DNA from: Cyclina sinensis
Taxonomy: Eukaryota > Mollusca > Bivalvia > Venerida > Veneridae
Direction of reading: 5' to 3'
NCBI GenBank assembly: GCA_012932295.1
Contig: JAAONU010000002.1
Coordinates: 40,111,521 to 40,175,520, forward strand
DNA length: 64,000 nt
Notes under the pieces: model-generated
What the model was told of the DNA's origin: nothing
What the model saw: only the letters and a program-made list of their open reading frames with translations
Databases searched by the model: none
Position numbers and translations under genes: made by a program
In this document: positions 34,015 through 45,990 of the stretch, piece by piece
How the letters are laid out: each line of letters starts with the position of its first letter
Position numbering within the stretch: position 1 is the stretch's first letter

Positions 34015-35760
34015 TATATGCCCCCTAGCGCCTTATCCCTAGAGGCAGCTAGGAAGTTTTGAGGAGCTGAGACCAAGCGTTCTCTAGTATTGATCGGAAA
34101 CCATTTTGCTATTAAATGACACTGTGAATATAGCCTTTGACCTGGTGATCCTGAAAAACTAATGGGCTCATCTACAAGACTATGAACAATGTATATTCAA
34201 AGTTTGAGGAACATGGGCCCAAGAGTTCTACACTTATTAATCGGAAATCAGTTTGTTTTTCAAGGTCTCTGTGACCCTTGACCTTGACCCAATGAACTGA
34301 AAAACGATAGTTATTTCTACTCATTATAACAAACATACATACTAAGTCGGACAAACCTCTGTCCAAGGATTCGCTAGATATTCAGCAGAAACTGTTTTGC
34401 TTTTCAAGGTTACTGAGAACTTGACCTTTGACCTAATAATCCTAAAAACTACAAGTGTCATCTAATTGTCATGACCAACCTACCTATGAAGTTTTGAGGA
34501 GCCGGGCACAAGCGTTCTATAGTAATTGATCGGACACTATTTTGCTATACAAGGTCACTGTGACCTTGATCTTTGGCCTGAAAAGCTATAGGGGTTATCT
34601 ACTGCTCATGGCCAACCAATAAACAAGTTTGAGGAACCTGGGCTCAAGAGTTCTATAGTTATTTGGAAATCATTTTGCATTGTGACCTCGGCCTTTGACC
34701 TCGTGACCTGATAAACATTTAGAACCATTAACAAGTCATAACCAACCTACACACTAAGTTTGAACAAACTGGAACCAAGGGTTCTATAGTTTTTGACTGG
34801 AAATCGTTCTGATGTTCAAGGTCACTCTGATCTTCACCTTTGACCTGGTGGTCTGAAAAACTATAGGGGTCATTTACTTGTCATAACTAACCTACACATT
34901 AACAACTTGGGACCAAGGGTTCTATAGTTATTGATTGGAAACCGTTTTGCTATTCAATGTCACTTTGAACTTGACCTTGGACCTGGTGACGTGAAAAACT
35001 ATAGGGGTCACTTACTGGTCATGACCAACCTACATACTAATAAAGAACCTGGGACCAAGCCTTCTATAGTTATTGCCTACATACTAAGTATAAATAACCT
35101 GGGACCAAGCCTTCTATAGTTACTGATTGGAAACCGTTTTGCTTTTCGAGGAAATGTGACTCTGACCTTTAACCTGGTGACTTGAAAAAATATTAAGGTC
35201 ATCTGATTGCCATGAACAACCTACATACTAAGTTTGAACAACCTGGTACCAAGGGTTCTATAGTTATTGATCGGAAACCGTTTTGCTATTCAAGGTAACT
35301 GTGACCTTGATTTTTGATCTGGTGAGGTAAAAATAGGGGTCATTTACTAGTCATGTCAAACATACACGCTCAGTTTAAACAACCTGGATCCAAACTTTCT
35401 GTAGTTGTTGTTCGGAAACTGTTTTGCGCTTTAAGGTCACTGTGACCATGACCTTTGACATGGTGACCTGAAAAACTATAGGGGTCATCTATTGGTTATG
35501 ACCAATCTTTGTACTAAGATTGAACAACCTGGGTTCTATAGATATTGATCGGAAACCGTTTTACTATTCAAGGTCACTGTGACATTGACCTTTGACCTGG
35601 TGACCTGAAAAACTATACGAGTCATCCACTGGTCATGACCAACCTGCATATCAAGTCTTAGGAAGGTGGGTATAAGGGTACTCTAGATATCGATGGGAAA
35701 CCAAAGTGTCTACCGACCGACATTTGCAAAACTATATGCCACCTCATCTTCGATGGGGGT
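34015..35760 (-). repeat. Element with ~145-bp tandem units carrying AGGTCAAAGGTCA, minus orientation
   Basis: About twelve divergent units, with anchors TTCTATAGTTATTGATCGG at roughly 34075, 34221, 34362, 34513, 34641, 34778, 34917, 35109, 35255, 35395, 35531 and 35680 (usual spacing 128-151 bp; one insertion near 35060). On the minus strand the element starts at about 35760 with GAAGATGAGGTGGC and GTCGGTAGACACTTTGG, matching the start of the 26315-27480 copy. Each unit has a TGACCTTTGACC-like core. Confidence 0.9.
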
Positions 35761-35764
35761 GGGG

Positions 35765-37560
35765 CGGAGATGAAAAGTGTCCTCTAGAATATTCTTACTT
35801 TTCGACGACGCAGTATCTCACCGAATGTAGCCCTTTAACAAACTCACTTTGACAAACATTTTGACCAAGATTCATAGTACATTTGACCTTTAAAATATTC
35901 GCTAGGTTTCCACTTATCTAATCCGATTACCAAGTTTTATCTAAAGCATGCATATTGATGATTTTCTTAACCCCTTAAAAGGACCTCTACACGGTGATAT
36001 ATGCTATATATCAAATGCTCGTAGTTTCAGACAAAAAGTTTTTCATGGGACAAAATGTTTTAATAATCATTGTCGATCTTTATGCAGGTATTATTTCAGT
36101 AGTTAAAATGTTATAAGCCAAATATATAAGCTCTAGATCTGTTGTTCATGACAGGATGGTTATTTTTAGCTACCCTCTATGAAAAACCTGACCCCTGGTG
36201 TGGACCAATACGTACTAAGTGACAAAATTCTAGTAATCTTTTTAAAGGTTCGCTAGAAATGATAATGTGTAATATAAAAGCTCCAATGTGTTTGGTAAGT
36301 GTTTACTTTTCCTAAGTTTCAAAGTTTTTTTTTTTTAAAATTAAAATCCCAGTATGTCTCAATGATAAACATTGGCCCATAGGAGCTGAGGAAATAATTA
36401 CCCAAGAAGTATTATTTCAGCAACGTATGCAAATGGTCTACTAGACAATACAACATGCCAAATATGAAAAGTCTATGTCTGGTCTCAGACAGAAAGACTA
36501 ATTCGTGATTTTCCGAAATAGTTATGTAAAAAACGTGTGATCTCTGAGGCAGGTTTTATTAATAATTGACAAGTCGTACTTTACAAAATTCATAGAGTCT
36601 GCAGTTGTTTAGAGTTTTACTTTCCAGCTGCCATAGCAAAGAAATTGAAGGGAATTCTTTAAGCAATCATTGTTTAGCTGCTGGCAAGGAACATTCCTGG
36701 CAACAAGTGTAATATACTTTAGCCAACGGAACAGGAGGAAATATCGTTTGAAAATAAATATTGATGATGCTCGACAGTGGACGAGGAACATAAACCATGT
36801 CATGTGCAACTAAGATATTAGTTAAGCAGGTTTTTAGTTTTGGTTAAAGATTTTAAAAGATTTTTCTATATAATTCTGTGTTTCTAAGTGGCCCTAAAGA
36901 CCGGGCCAATAGTGAAAATAAATACTAATGAAAATAATTGAGACTATGAACTCTAATAATGTAAGACGTTTTAATAATTGATTTTAAAACTTAGAAGCCT
37001 ATTCTGGTTGAAACATCTAGATCGATAAGATATGGTTTTTGTTATCATATTTCACTGATAAAATATCTCTTAGTTCATGAAAACAGATAATTATTCAAAC
37101 ACTTTTAAACAATTTTAAACATTCTACCATTCCAATTTAACAAGCTATCAAAACACAACTGTGGATGATAAATCTATCTCGTCAATCTTAATTTTCCTGC
37201 CCTTCTCGACTGTAATGGAAACGCTCCAATCTCAGGTGTAAGCAGCAGATCAACAGAGATGCAATGTCAGTAAGATTATAATAATTGATGCAGATGCCCC
37301 GCTTCTCTTGAAATCGTGCTGTTTATTATGTAAAGAAACCAATTCTGGTACCAAAAAACCATTGGACTTACACACGTTCAGTCACATTCTGCATCTAAGA
37401 GGGCTCTGTTATATTTCACAATTTATTATATAGTAACAAAGCTGCCAGATTAATGGCAAATCTGAACTAATCAAAGCAAGTGCAACAAATTACATCTGCT
37501 TTGTAGGGAAACAAAAATTCTTTAACCGCAGAGAAATGTGCAGAAGTTCAAGTTTTTAGC
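35765..37560. other. No gene recognised
   Basis: AT-rich. No repeats of note; one TGTTTG|GTAAGTG string at 36297 has no coding exon before it. Confidence 0.45.
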
Positions 37561-37563
37561 TAG

Positions 37564-38104
37564 CTAATTACTTACTGCTTGGTAATATCACGTCAGTAAA
37601 ATCAAGAGATAATTACTTACTGCTTGATAATATCACGTCAGTAAAATCAAGAGATAATTACTTACTGCTTGATAATATCACGTCAGTAAAATCAAGAGAT
37701 AATTACTTACTGCTTGATAATATTACGTCAGTAAAGTCAAGAGATAATTACTTACTGCTTGATAATATCACGTCAGTAAAATCAAGAGATAATTACTTAC
37801 TGCTTGATAATATCACGCCAGTAAAATCAAGAGATAATTACTTACTGCTTGATAATATCACGTCAGTAAAATAAGAGATAATTACTTACTGCTTGATAAT
37901 ATCACGTCAGTAAAATCAAGAGATAATTACTTACTGCTTGATAATATCACGTCAGTAAAATCAAGAGATAATTACTTACTGCTTGATAATATTACGTCAG
38001 TAAAATCAAGAGATAATTACTTACTGCTTGATAATATTACGTCAGTAAAATCAAGAGATAATTACTTACTGCTTGATAATATTACGTCAGTAAAGTCAAG
38101 AGAT
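37564..38104. repeat. 45-bp tandem repeat, 12 copies
   Basis: Unit TAATTACTTACTGCTTGATA followed by ATATCACGTCAGTAAAATCA and AGAGA. Copies are nearly identical: a few have ATTACGTCA for ATCACGTCA, one has ACGCCA, one lacks a single C. On the minus strand each unit carries TGACGT and a GCAGTAAGTAAT string that matches a 5' splice-site consensus. Confidence 0.97.
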
Positions 38105-38109
38105 CTAGG

Positions 38110-40095
38110 ATAAACTCTCTTTCCCAGTTCTTGATCAGTCCTTTGACATTCATATAAACTGAGGTAAAGAGACGCTGTTGTTTCATACAATTATGTTCCA
38201 TATATTCAATATAAAAAAGAGTATTGACGGACCTTCCCTTATATGAACAAAATGAAGATGAAAATAAAATAAAACTATGAGTTTAATTATATCCGCAAAC
38301 AGAGTTTATCAGTTGACCAGTACATAAATTAAAATAAAAAGTCAATTTTAAAATGTATCTTGTAAATTTATATACTAGTTCAAAACTTAAAAGTAATTTC
38401 TTTTTTCATCACTATCACATGAAGAATGAAAATGTTTAGCAGATCATTTACAAGCTCTCTCAAATCTAATACTGAAAACAACTCACCCAACATATTCCAC
38501 TTAACAGTATATATATATATAACTATTTTATAAGTCACTTTAAAATCTAAAGCAGCCCTTCGGTTGGGTAAAGGTAAAAATAGGGGCATAACGTAAGCAG
38601 TCCTGGATGAAGTCCACCAGACAATGTCATTTACTCTGAATTTCAAAGTTCTGTGCCTTGTGTTTTTACACACAAGATTCGAAAGACTTTCTTTATATAA
38701 GTTTTATAACTTTTTATAGGTTTATATTATTTATGTTATTCCAGAGCTGATCTAAATATTTATGTTGATGCTGAAGGTTAACCAGCTATATATAATTTTT
38801 GTAACTAGAAAAATATTTTTTTGTAACTAGAAAGACTGATGACAAATGAGTCCCAATGATTTTCATTAATACTTTCTTCGAGTACTTATCTTTTCATGTT
38901 ATTATGACAAATGAATTCTGACATGAAAAAAGCGCAAAGCATTATGAGTAATTATCAATTAACATTATTTTCTTTTCCATCAGCATAACGGGATTGAACC
39001 TTTTTCTAAGTGTGCACAAAATTAATGAAATCACACAGGTATTTGCAATTATACAAAACATTGGTATACTGTGAAAAAAAATGTTGTCGCCTTCAAAGTA
39101 TGCAATCGTCTTGCAGAACAGTTGAATATATTCTACAAACGTGCGTTGCAAAATATCAGAATTGTAGAAAGTCTTGCCAGTAGAAATGGTCTTAAGATAA
39201 AGTAAAGTGAACTCGGTCAGACAAAAACTTATAGCATATCATATATTAAATTAATACACTTTCATGGGTATGAATAGTTACACACAATTTCTCTTATATT
39301 CTACAAATGTTCTTCTCTTAACAACTGAAAATTTTATCAGCGTGATTACTTAATTAATTCAGTCTGTCTAATTACTGAAACAGTTTCAAAGAGCTGGACT
39401 GAAGCTGACTTTTTAAGAAATGTGTAGAGATATCAAATGTTTTGGCATTTTTTCATTTTATTTAATGAACTCATGAGTAAAGTTACAAAATGAAAAGATG
39501 ACTAGCACGCAAGACTAATAATTATTTAAGGGACATAATTCAAATAATCTAACATACAAGGTTTTTAAAAGCTTATTAAACTGTCAATAAGATAGTCAAG
39601 CATACATCAGGTATCTATAACCTTTCCGAAACATAAAGCTGTAGTCAATCATGTCAAAAACTGTCTTTAACCTTTGAAAAACATAAAACATGTATAACAG
39701 TTAATTATATCTGAGCTGCCAAACATTTCTGTCAAACATACAGGAAATCGGTCACAACACCAGCTATGTATAAAAACTTCGACAATTATATTAAAATTGC
39801 CAATAACCTTTGTTAAAAATAAACGAAATATATAAGAAAAAAATAAATATCTTACTTCAGATATGTGTACCTTTAGATATTTTACAAAACAGCCATCAAG
39901 ATAAATTTACATAGCTGGGATCTTCACACCTGTAGGTATCAATTTTGTTTGCCATACTTATGTTTCTAATATATAGACCCTTGTCTTCTTTGTATCGCTG
40001 TAGTAAACTCATTTGAAAATAATTACAATCTTAAATTATTACTAAGACATTTTGAAAAATATCTGCAAAATACATCTGCAGCATAAAAATAAAAA
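38110..40095. other. No gene recognised; short (TA)n
   Basis: AT-rich with a (TA)n run at about 38507-38521. Minus-strand frames of 97 and 69 codons (38380-38673, 38942-39151) show no domain. Confidence 0.45.
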
Positions 40096-40099
40096 TATT

Positions 40100-40345
40100 T
40101 TGTGAACGTAAATATAAGAAATGCAGGAAACGTTTTGGCTCATCCAGCTGATACAGATAATACCATCTATTTGGATTTTAAGACAAAATTCGAATATACC
40201 TGTAAACTCTAAGTGCCAGACAAGAATCAAGAAATATTTGTGCAATAAAGGAATGATGAAACAGGCAACGGGCGCCAAAACAGAGTAATTATTTACATAC
40301 AAATGTCACAAAAGCAACGGAAAACTAGTTTTCTCTGCCAAATAT
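40100..40345 (+). repeat. Dispersed repeat, copy 1 (other copy at 52579)
   Basis: Colinear with 52579-52816. Shared blocks: GAAATATTTGTGCAATAAAG, GCGCCAAAACAGAGTAATT and TTTTCTCTGCCAA (with substitutions). Upstream alignment is weaker. No coding capacity. Confidence 0.65.
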
Positions 40346-40815
40346 TCATTCATAAACGTCGGTCATACTGACGTCATAAAGTCAAAGCACAATAAGTGTT
40401 CCTTCCCTAAGAATGCACGTGACGATGCTTCAGTCCAAATATTCAAACTTTATATTTTAGTTTCTCTTTTTCTTTACATACAACACATATAATCGAACAT
40501 TTTTTAACAAGAAGAGTAAGATCTGTAGCAGACCGAAAACTATGTTTTATGCCTTCTGGTTTTTGATGTAGACGGTCTTTTTCCCCACTTAGCGGCCATA
40601 TTTACTGGCGTTTTGAATAGAATGAAATCCATGGAAACCTTTATAGAGAACTGCTAATAGACAATCACGATAAAGATTGGCATTAAATTATAAAAATGTT
40701 TCAGAGTGAATCTATCATTTAACCAAAAATGGCCAAAAAAAACAAAACTTGTCAGACATGAGATTTTTAAGCTCAGCATTTTTTGTTGTAGCTTTTTGCA
40801 GTTTACTTAAACTGC
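40346..40815. other. No gene recognised
   Basis: Plain sequence between the dispersed repeat and the 32-bp array. A CpG-containing patch at 40360-40390 (GTCATACTGACGTCATAAAG) includes a perfect CRE octamer TGACGTCA. Confidence 0.4.
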
Positions 40816-40826
40816 ACTATGAGGAA

Positions 40827-41040
40827 GCAAGGCCGCTATTGCAGACGTATTATGTCCACCAAGGCCGCTATTGCAGACGTATTATGTCCACCAAGGCCGC
40901 TATTGCAGACGTATTATGTCCACCAAGGCCGCTATTGCAGGCGTATTATGTCCACCAAGGCCGCTATTGCAGGCGTATTATGTCCACCAAGGCCGCTATT
41001 GCAGGCGTATTATGTCCACCAAGGCCGCTATTGCAGGCGT
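40827..41040 (+). repeat. 32-bp tandem repeat, about 7 copies
   Basis: Unit AAGGCCGCTATTGCAGACGT plus ATTATGTCCACC. The first three copies have GCAGACG, the rest GCAGGCG, so the array has two clean sub-blocks. GC-rich against its surroundings. Long open frames across it are repeat artefacts. Confidence 0.95.
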
Positions 41041-41100
41041 GATTATGTCCACAGTATCTGGATTATGTCCACAGTATCTGGATTATGTCCACAGTATCTG
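41041..41100 (+). repeat. 20-bp tandem repeat, three perfect copies
   Basis: GATTATGTCCACAGTATCTG three times without a mismatch, directly abutting the 32-bp array and sharing its ATTATGTCCAC segment. Confidence 0.97.
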
Positions 41101-41193
41101 GTTTTACTACAATATTACTCTAGAGTACCAGGTGGTAATTTATTAAAAAAAAACCCGTAATCCTACCGAAAGACATAACTAGTTTCATTGCAG

Positions 41194-41348
41194 AATATGT
41201 TAAAGAGAAAGAAAGAATATCTTTAAAAGTATTCGGCGTTTATGGAAATTGTAAAGACGAACTATGTATTTTGATAGCTTGTAACCGCACACATAGGAAC
41301 AACTGCACAAACAACAACTGCTATGTCACTGAAATCTATTTCAAATGA
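41194..41348 (+). CDS. Candidate terminal exon encoding a cysteine-rich tail
   Basis: The acceptor AGTTTCATTGCAG (ending at 41193) leads into two bases and 50 sense codons ending in TGA. The reading starts YVKEKERISLKVFGVYGNC and continues with cysteines spaced C-x4-C-x4-C-x6-C-x4-C within about 25 residues and two N-x-T/C-type sites. The frame is open for another ~20 codons upstream but without ATG. No upstream partner exon was found and no AATAAA follows closely. No family recognised. It may be real or a chance open frame. Confidence 0.25.
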
Positions 41349-41621
41349 AAGGAGCAACTAGGTAATACTATATGCGAAGTATCAAAGGTCTAGGCTATCA
41401 GGTCATATTTTTTGTATAACACTAGTTAATAATGAACATTGGGGAATAATATGAACAATAGAAATGGTTCACTGGAATATTGAAAAAAAGCAAGCAGTAA
41501 ACAATGACAGACACAGGATAATAAGCAAAGCAAACGAATGCTGAATGAATAAGCAACTTGATAAAATGATGTAACAGTGTTTAAGCTGATTATAAATTCT
41601 ATTTATACGTGGGAGAAATAA

Positions 41622-41798
41622 GTCCCATGTATCAGTGCTATACACTGAGCATGAAAAAGAACCAGGGGTGTCTCTGGAATGGGATGCTTTCTGTATCTTG
41701 CACTACCCCCACAACATAAAATAACTAATCTCTTCAGGGGGCGTCGGTCATATGGGCTACCGGTACCGACGTTAAATAAGCTTAAATAGAGAGAGAGA
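41622..41798 (+). mobile_element. SINE family A, tail-only copy
   Basis: It matches the 3' part of the SINE at 22040-22329 almost base for base, from GTCCCATGTATCAGTGCTAT to TAAATAAGCTTAAATAGA. The tRNA head and GACGTTAAACC core are missing: a 5' truncation, as expected of incomplete reverse transcription. The tail is (GA)n rather than (GATA)n. Confidence 0.92.
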
Positions 41799-41799
41799 A

Positions 41800-42565
41800 A
41801 TAAGAAATAAGTCAGAGAATGACTAGCACAATTATGATGTTCGCTTGAAGCAAAAACTGCAACACAATATTCTAAGGGTTTCTTTTACAACATATGCAGC
41901 GTTATATACAAACACTAGCAATTGATCAAAGGAACATAAAAATCAAACCACTAGAGCTATGACAGTAAAGCTAGACTTTTCAAAGAAATCTCTTCACGAA
42001 CTGCAGTCTTATTTCATCTGTTTGGATAAATGCCATTTTCAATACTCTTCACATCATCATCGACATATCTTCAATATGGCAAAAGACGTTGTTACGTCTG
42101 TATTTGACAACAAAGCAAACCTTCAGTCTTCAGCTTAAAAACGGTACATTCTTTCTGCGATTACATGGAATTATATATTATAGTAATACTGATGAAGTGC
42201 ATCATCTGTTCGTGTACAAAGGTACATGCAGATGAACATTTATCAATATCTATGGTATGTGCGTCTTCGGTAAATGTATATGAAAACATATCGTAAATAT
42301 CGTAAGTTTTATGGGAAAGAATGAAGGTATGATTGCCTTATGTTAATCGGATGGGAGAATTCTGATGGTAAAATGCAAAATATCTTAGATAATTGTTGAT
42401 TATCCTTTTCTCATCATCTATATAGAAAGTGAATGGTGCCAAATTCCAATTCTTAAGTGCAAATAGTGAATTTTATGGCATAGTTATTTTACCGAAATAT
42501 TGCTATCCAGTTAACGTAACATATTTGCCTTTAGGCCTATCAAATAAAATGGATCATTCAAATAA
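41800..42565. other. No gene recognised
   Basis: AT-rich sequence without visible repeats or exon-like pieces. Confidence 0.45.
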
Positions 42566-42569
42566 AAAC

Positions 42570-43022
42570 AAGAGCCATGTTACACATGGTTAATCCCCCC
42601 GCCGGGAAGAAGCTACCTGAAGGTTGTACTTTCAAACACTCAATGTAATAATGTTTGAAGAAAATCCCACAAAAAATAGGCTAGGTAGAGTTATTGTTCT
42701 TGCAAACTGCACTTCCTACCAATGTGCTATGTCAGTGTATTAAGTTGAAGAAAATCGCTTAAGCACTTTTGGAGTTATGCTTCGGACAAAGTTTTTCAAT
42801 TAAATCTGATTAAGGGGAATAATTCTAAAAGTAGGCAAGGTAGAGTTATTATTCTTACACACTGCACCTCCTCCAAATGTGCTCTTTCAGTATATGAAGT
42901 TTGAAGAAAATCACTCAAGTGCTTTTGGAGTTATGCTCCGGACAAAACTGGAATGGTCGCATGCACGGACGGACAGAGACCATTTCTAATATCCCCTCCG
43001 CCTTTGGCGGGGGGATAATAAG
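42570..43022 (+). repeat. Element with two tandem units and inverted CCCCCCGCC termini
   Basis: It begins GGTTAATCCCCCCGCCGGG and ends TTTGGCGGGGGGATAATAA, so the ends are inverted copies. Between lie two ~190-bp units sharing AGGTAGAGTTATTGTTCTTG (or ATTCTTA), CACTGCACCTCCT, AATGTGCTMTSTCAGT, TTTTGGAGTTATGCT and GGACAAA. A GCACGGACGGACAGAGACC tail follows. Such boundaries suggest a discrete mobile element, family not named. Confidence 0.75.
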
Positions 43023-43047
43023 TTCAAGAATTCAAGAATTAGATATA

Positions 43048-43205
43048 CATGTATATGCTGGGATTTTTAAAATGTAAACAAGTAAATCTGATAAAGGGGA
43101 ATAACTCTAAAAATAGGCAAGGTAGAGTTATTGGACTTGCACACTGCACTACCTACCAATGTGCTCTGTCAGTGTATGAAGTTTGAATAAAATCCCTCTA
43201 AACTT
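43048..43205 (+). repeat. Solo unit of the preceding element
   Basis: CTGATAAAGGGGAATAACTC, AGGCAAGGTAGAGTTATT and AATGTGCTCTGTCAGTG match the units of 42570-43022. It breaks off inside the GAATAAAATCCCTC segment. Confidence 0.8.
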
Positions 43206-43209
43206 TCTT

Positions 43210-45410
43210 TTTCTTTTAAAACATTTCTTCACAATTAAACGGAAAGGGAAATATTTCTGGACTGAATGTCTTGACTTCTTACGAGTATGTTGTCACAGAG
43301 AGTCGTTGGATTTGCTATCGTATGCATTATACTTTAAATGTTAGTAGACAAATCAGACATGTTACAGAAACATACCGTACTGATTTCCTTAGCTGAGTAC
43401 TGATTAATGTTAGTATCAGTTTTAATAAAATAATAACTAAAGTTTACAAAAAAAGAAAAACTGTCCGGAGAGGAATATTGGTCTACTAATATCTTGATGC
43501 ATGGATCAAGAACACCGCCAAATGTTTGTTCAAGTCTTTTTTTTCAGTTGGTCAAAATTACAAGTTTAACCCGTCAAAAGAAATACAAATCAACATAAAT
43601 GTGTTGATAATATTGCAGAGAATAAAAACAGATATGGCTTATATTAGTAACAAAGAATATCATATCCTCAAGGGAAAGGTTTATTTTTCCAATTTTCAAA
43701 GTCTATACTTAAATTGCTGATTCAGTCTTCATATTGGTTTGGAATCAATATAAGTTTTTACAATATAATTTTTTGACATTCAGTTCCTGTGCATGTCTGA
43801 TGCTTAGAAATAGTTTCAATTTTCTTAAATTATTGTTCCAAATTCCTGTTGCATGTAGAATCTGGCATTCCAAGTATCAAATTCTTGTCGGTCTTAAATT
43901 CTAATGACAATGCATGCAAATGTTCTTACATCAGTTCAGCATTTTTGTCTTGACTGCAGTCAAATGTTTGCACCACAATCTACTGAATCTTACCTAATGA
44001 CATGTAACGTGCACAAATGTTCTAATTCACTATAAAAACTTGAGTCTACAACGTCAAAAAACAGTTATCGTTGTGTTTAATGCATGACTTGGGGAAATGC
44101 ATTTATAAGAGGATAATGGACTACAAAATATTTAGAAAGCACCCTGACACACTCTCAATCGGGAATTTCTGTATTTCCCTACAATCGGTGTCACACAAAC
44201 TGCTGCATTGGTCAGTTGTCAATATAATATATTCAACAGAAATGTACATTCATTGCAGTAAAGAAAGTAAAGTTTGTGAAATATTCAACAATATCTCACC
44301 TTTATTTGGAATGTTTAGATTCAGCAGACCCCTACGATCTATTTACACTAAGATCTATTAGATTAATTCTTGGTGTTTTATTCTGACAGCTTTTGCAAGT
44401 CAATACGTGTTTAGTTTGACATAATATTTCAAATTTGAAATAAATTTGATCATATCGTGGTAAGTTACACTCATCAAGAACAATTTGATTTGTATCGGCT
44501 GTTAGGTGGCTCTGTTTATGGTTTTCTGTTATAGGTCGTACTTGACAATGGAATTTGCTGGTCATCTGAACGAGAATGCCGACGTGGCTTAAAGCCAAAC
44601 AAGTCAACCCATGACTGCTGTGCAAAATAAAACTGAAACCAACGTTTCCCACAATCTGGCATTCCAAGTACGTTTTCTTTGACATATTACGTTAGAATAT
44701 TGCATATGCAGTTTATATCTTTACGAAACAAAATGATATATTTATCGCCAATCAGCCAGTTTTCAAAGGCAATAAAAAGTTGTAAATTGAAGATATTTTT
44801 AGCGGAAATACGTAAGAGAAACGGTTTAAAGTTTTGACAAAATTTGGAGTTTTTGGTCGTGAATTTGAGCAAGCCTGTAAAATTTCGTATATGACAACTT
44901 AGCGGCATGGCTAGCGCCTGCCGAAAAAATGCTTGACAATTTCTAGACGAAATTCACAGAAATAAATGCAAACGATTTCCATTAGATTTTTTTCGCTAAA
45001 AATAAAACGACTTGCTCTTCTTGAAGAGTAAAGACTATACGAAAGAGATGACAGTGGAAATGTTTAGACGTACTTAATTCATATTTCCTTCTCTTAGAGA
45101 AAATAAACGAAACTATATCATCATCGTGTTAAAAAGTCACAAAAACTGACATCATATGTTACAAAGGGCAAACAATTTCGATGATCGCAGACCTTTTATT
45201 TGCTTTCCATATCAACACTTGATTTACTAAAATGAAATTGTCAACACCAATGTCTTCCATTAGACAGTTCAACGTCTAAAACATTAAAGACGTTGAAAAA
45301 CTTTTCAGTGCTACCTTTTCACGTTAAGGTAAAAGATCGTATTCCAAATACACAACGCTTCTCCCAGACGGCGTCGAAAAAAACCCACCTAATCGAAACA
45401 ATCCTCACTT
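43210..45410. other. No gene recognised
   Basis: AT-rich. An 18-bp string AATCTGGCATTCCAAGTA occurs at both 43859 and 44653. A 117-codon minus-strand frame (44332-44685) has no recognised domain. A perfect donor string (minus, 43992) has only a 28-nt exon-like piece before it. Confidence 0.4.
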
Positions 45411-45416
45411 TGTAGG

Positions 45417-45524
45417 CAAGCACACACCTGTCTAGACTGGCACTGTTTAACACGATGTCAGACATAATAAGACTTCTTAGATATGTAATGCACCAGTAAT
45501 ATGATATCATTATTGGTCTGGAAC
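45417..45524 (+). repeat. Dispersed repeat, copy 1 of 3 (most diverged)
   Basis: GCAAGCACACACCTGTCTAG, ACTGGCACTGTTTA, ACCAGTAATATGATA and GTCTGGAAC align in order with 59554-59695 and 62472-62615. Confidence 0.55.
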
Positions 45525-45749
45525 ATCTATCACCCTTTATTAGACATACTGACAGCATTCGTTCTCTTTACTTATCTTGTTCATGAAAATGTTCACTTTC
45601 GTCTTGTTAGACAGCTGCAAGGGCAATTTTTAAGCAGGCGGAAACTGAGTTTAAGTAAATGTTTACCAGAAACGGTAGAAGTTTTTATACCGAAATTGTT
45701 CGTAAAACGACCAATTCATGACTCTGTAAGACCTTTGTACGACCATGTT

Positions 45750-45990
45750 GATTTGGTCAGTTTTTGATCGGGTAGAGATCGAGCAGAAGTGGAGTTGGTT
45801 GAGCTGGTCAAGTAGATATCGTGTGGTCGAGATGATCGATTAGAGATTGGGTTGATGTCGTGCAGTAATCGTGAATCCTCGTGCACGAGCGTGTAGCGGT
45901 CGAGAAGTCGTCAAGCAGTTGGTGGAACTTGATCGGGAAATTTATGCGATGTTGATCGATCGGTAGTGGAAACACCTTTGTTAGAATTAC
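45750..45990. repeat. GATC/GTCGAG-rich low-complexity stretch
   Basis: GATCG, GGTCGAG, GGTCAAG and related 6-8-mers recur every 10-15 bp (for example 45765-45845, 45895-45965). Composition differs sharply from neighbours. It may be a decayed minisatellite; no fixed unit. Confidence 0.5.

Noticed and set aside
40749..41160. Three overlapping frames of 91-113 codons
   Set aside because: They follow the 32-bp and 20-bp arrays in three frames; repeat artefacts.
44332..44685. 117-codon minus-strand open frame
   Set aside because: No recognisable family; not supported by splice sites or neighbouring exons.
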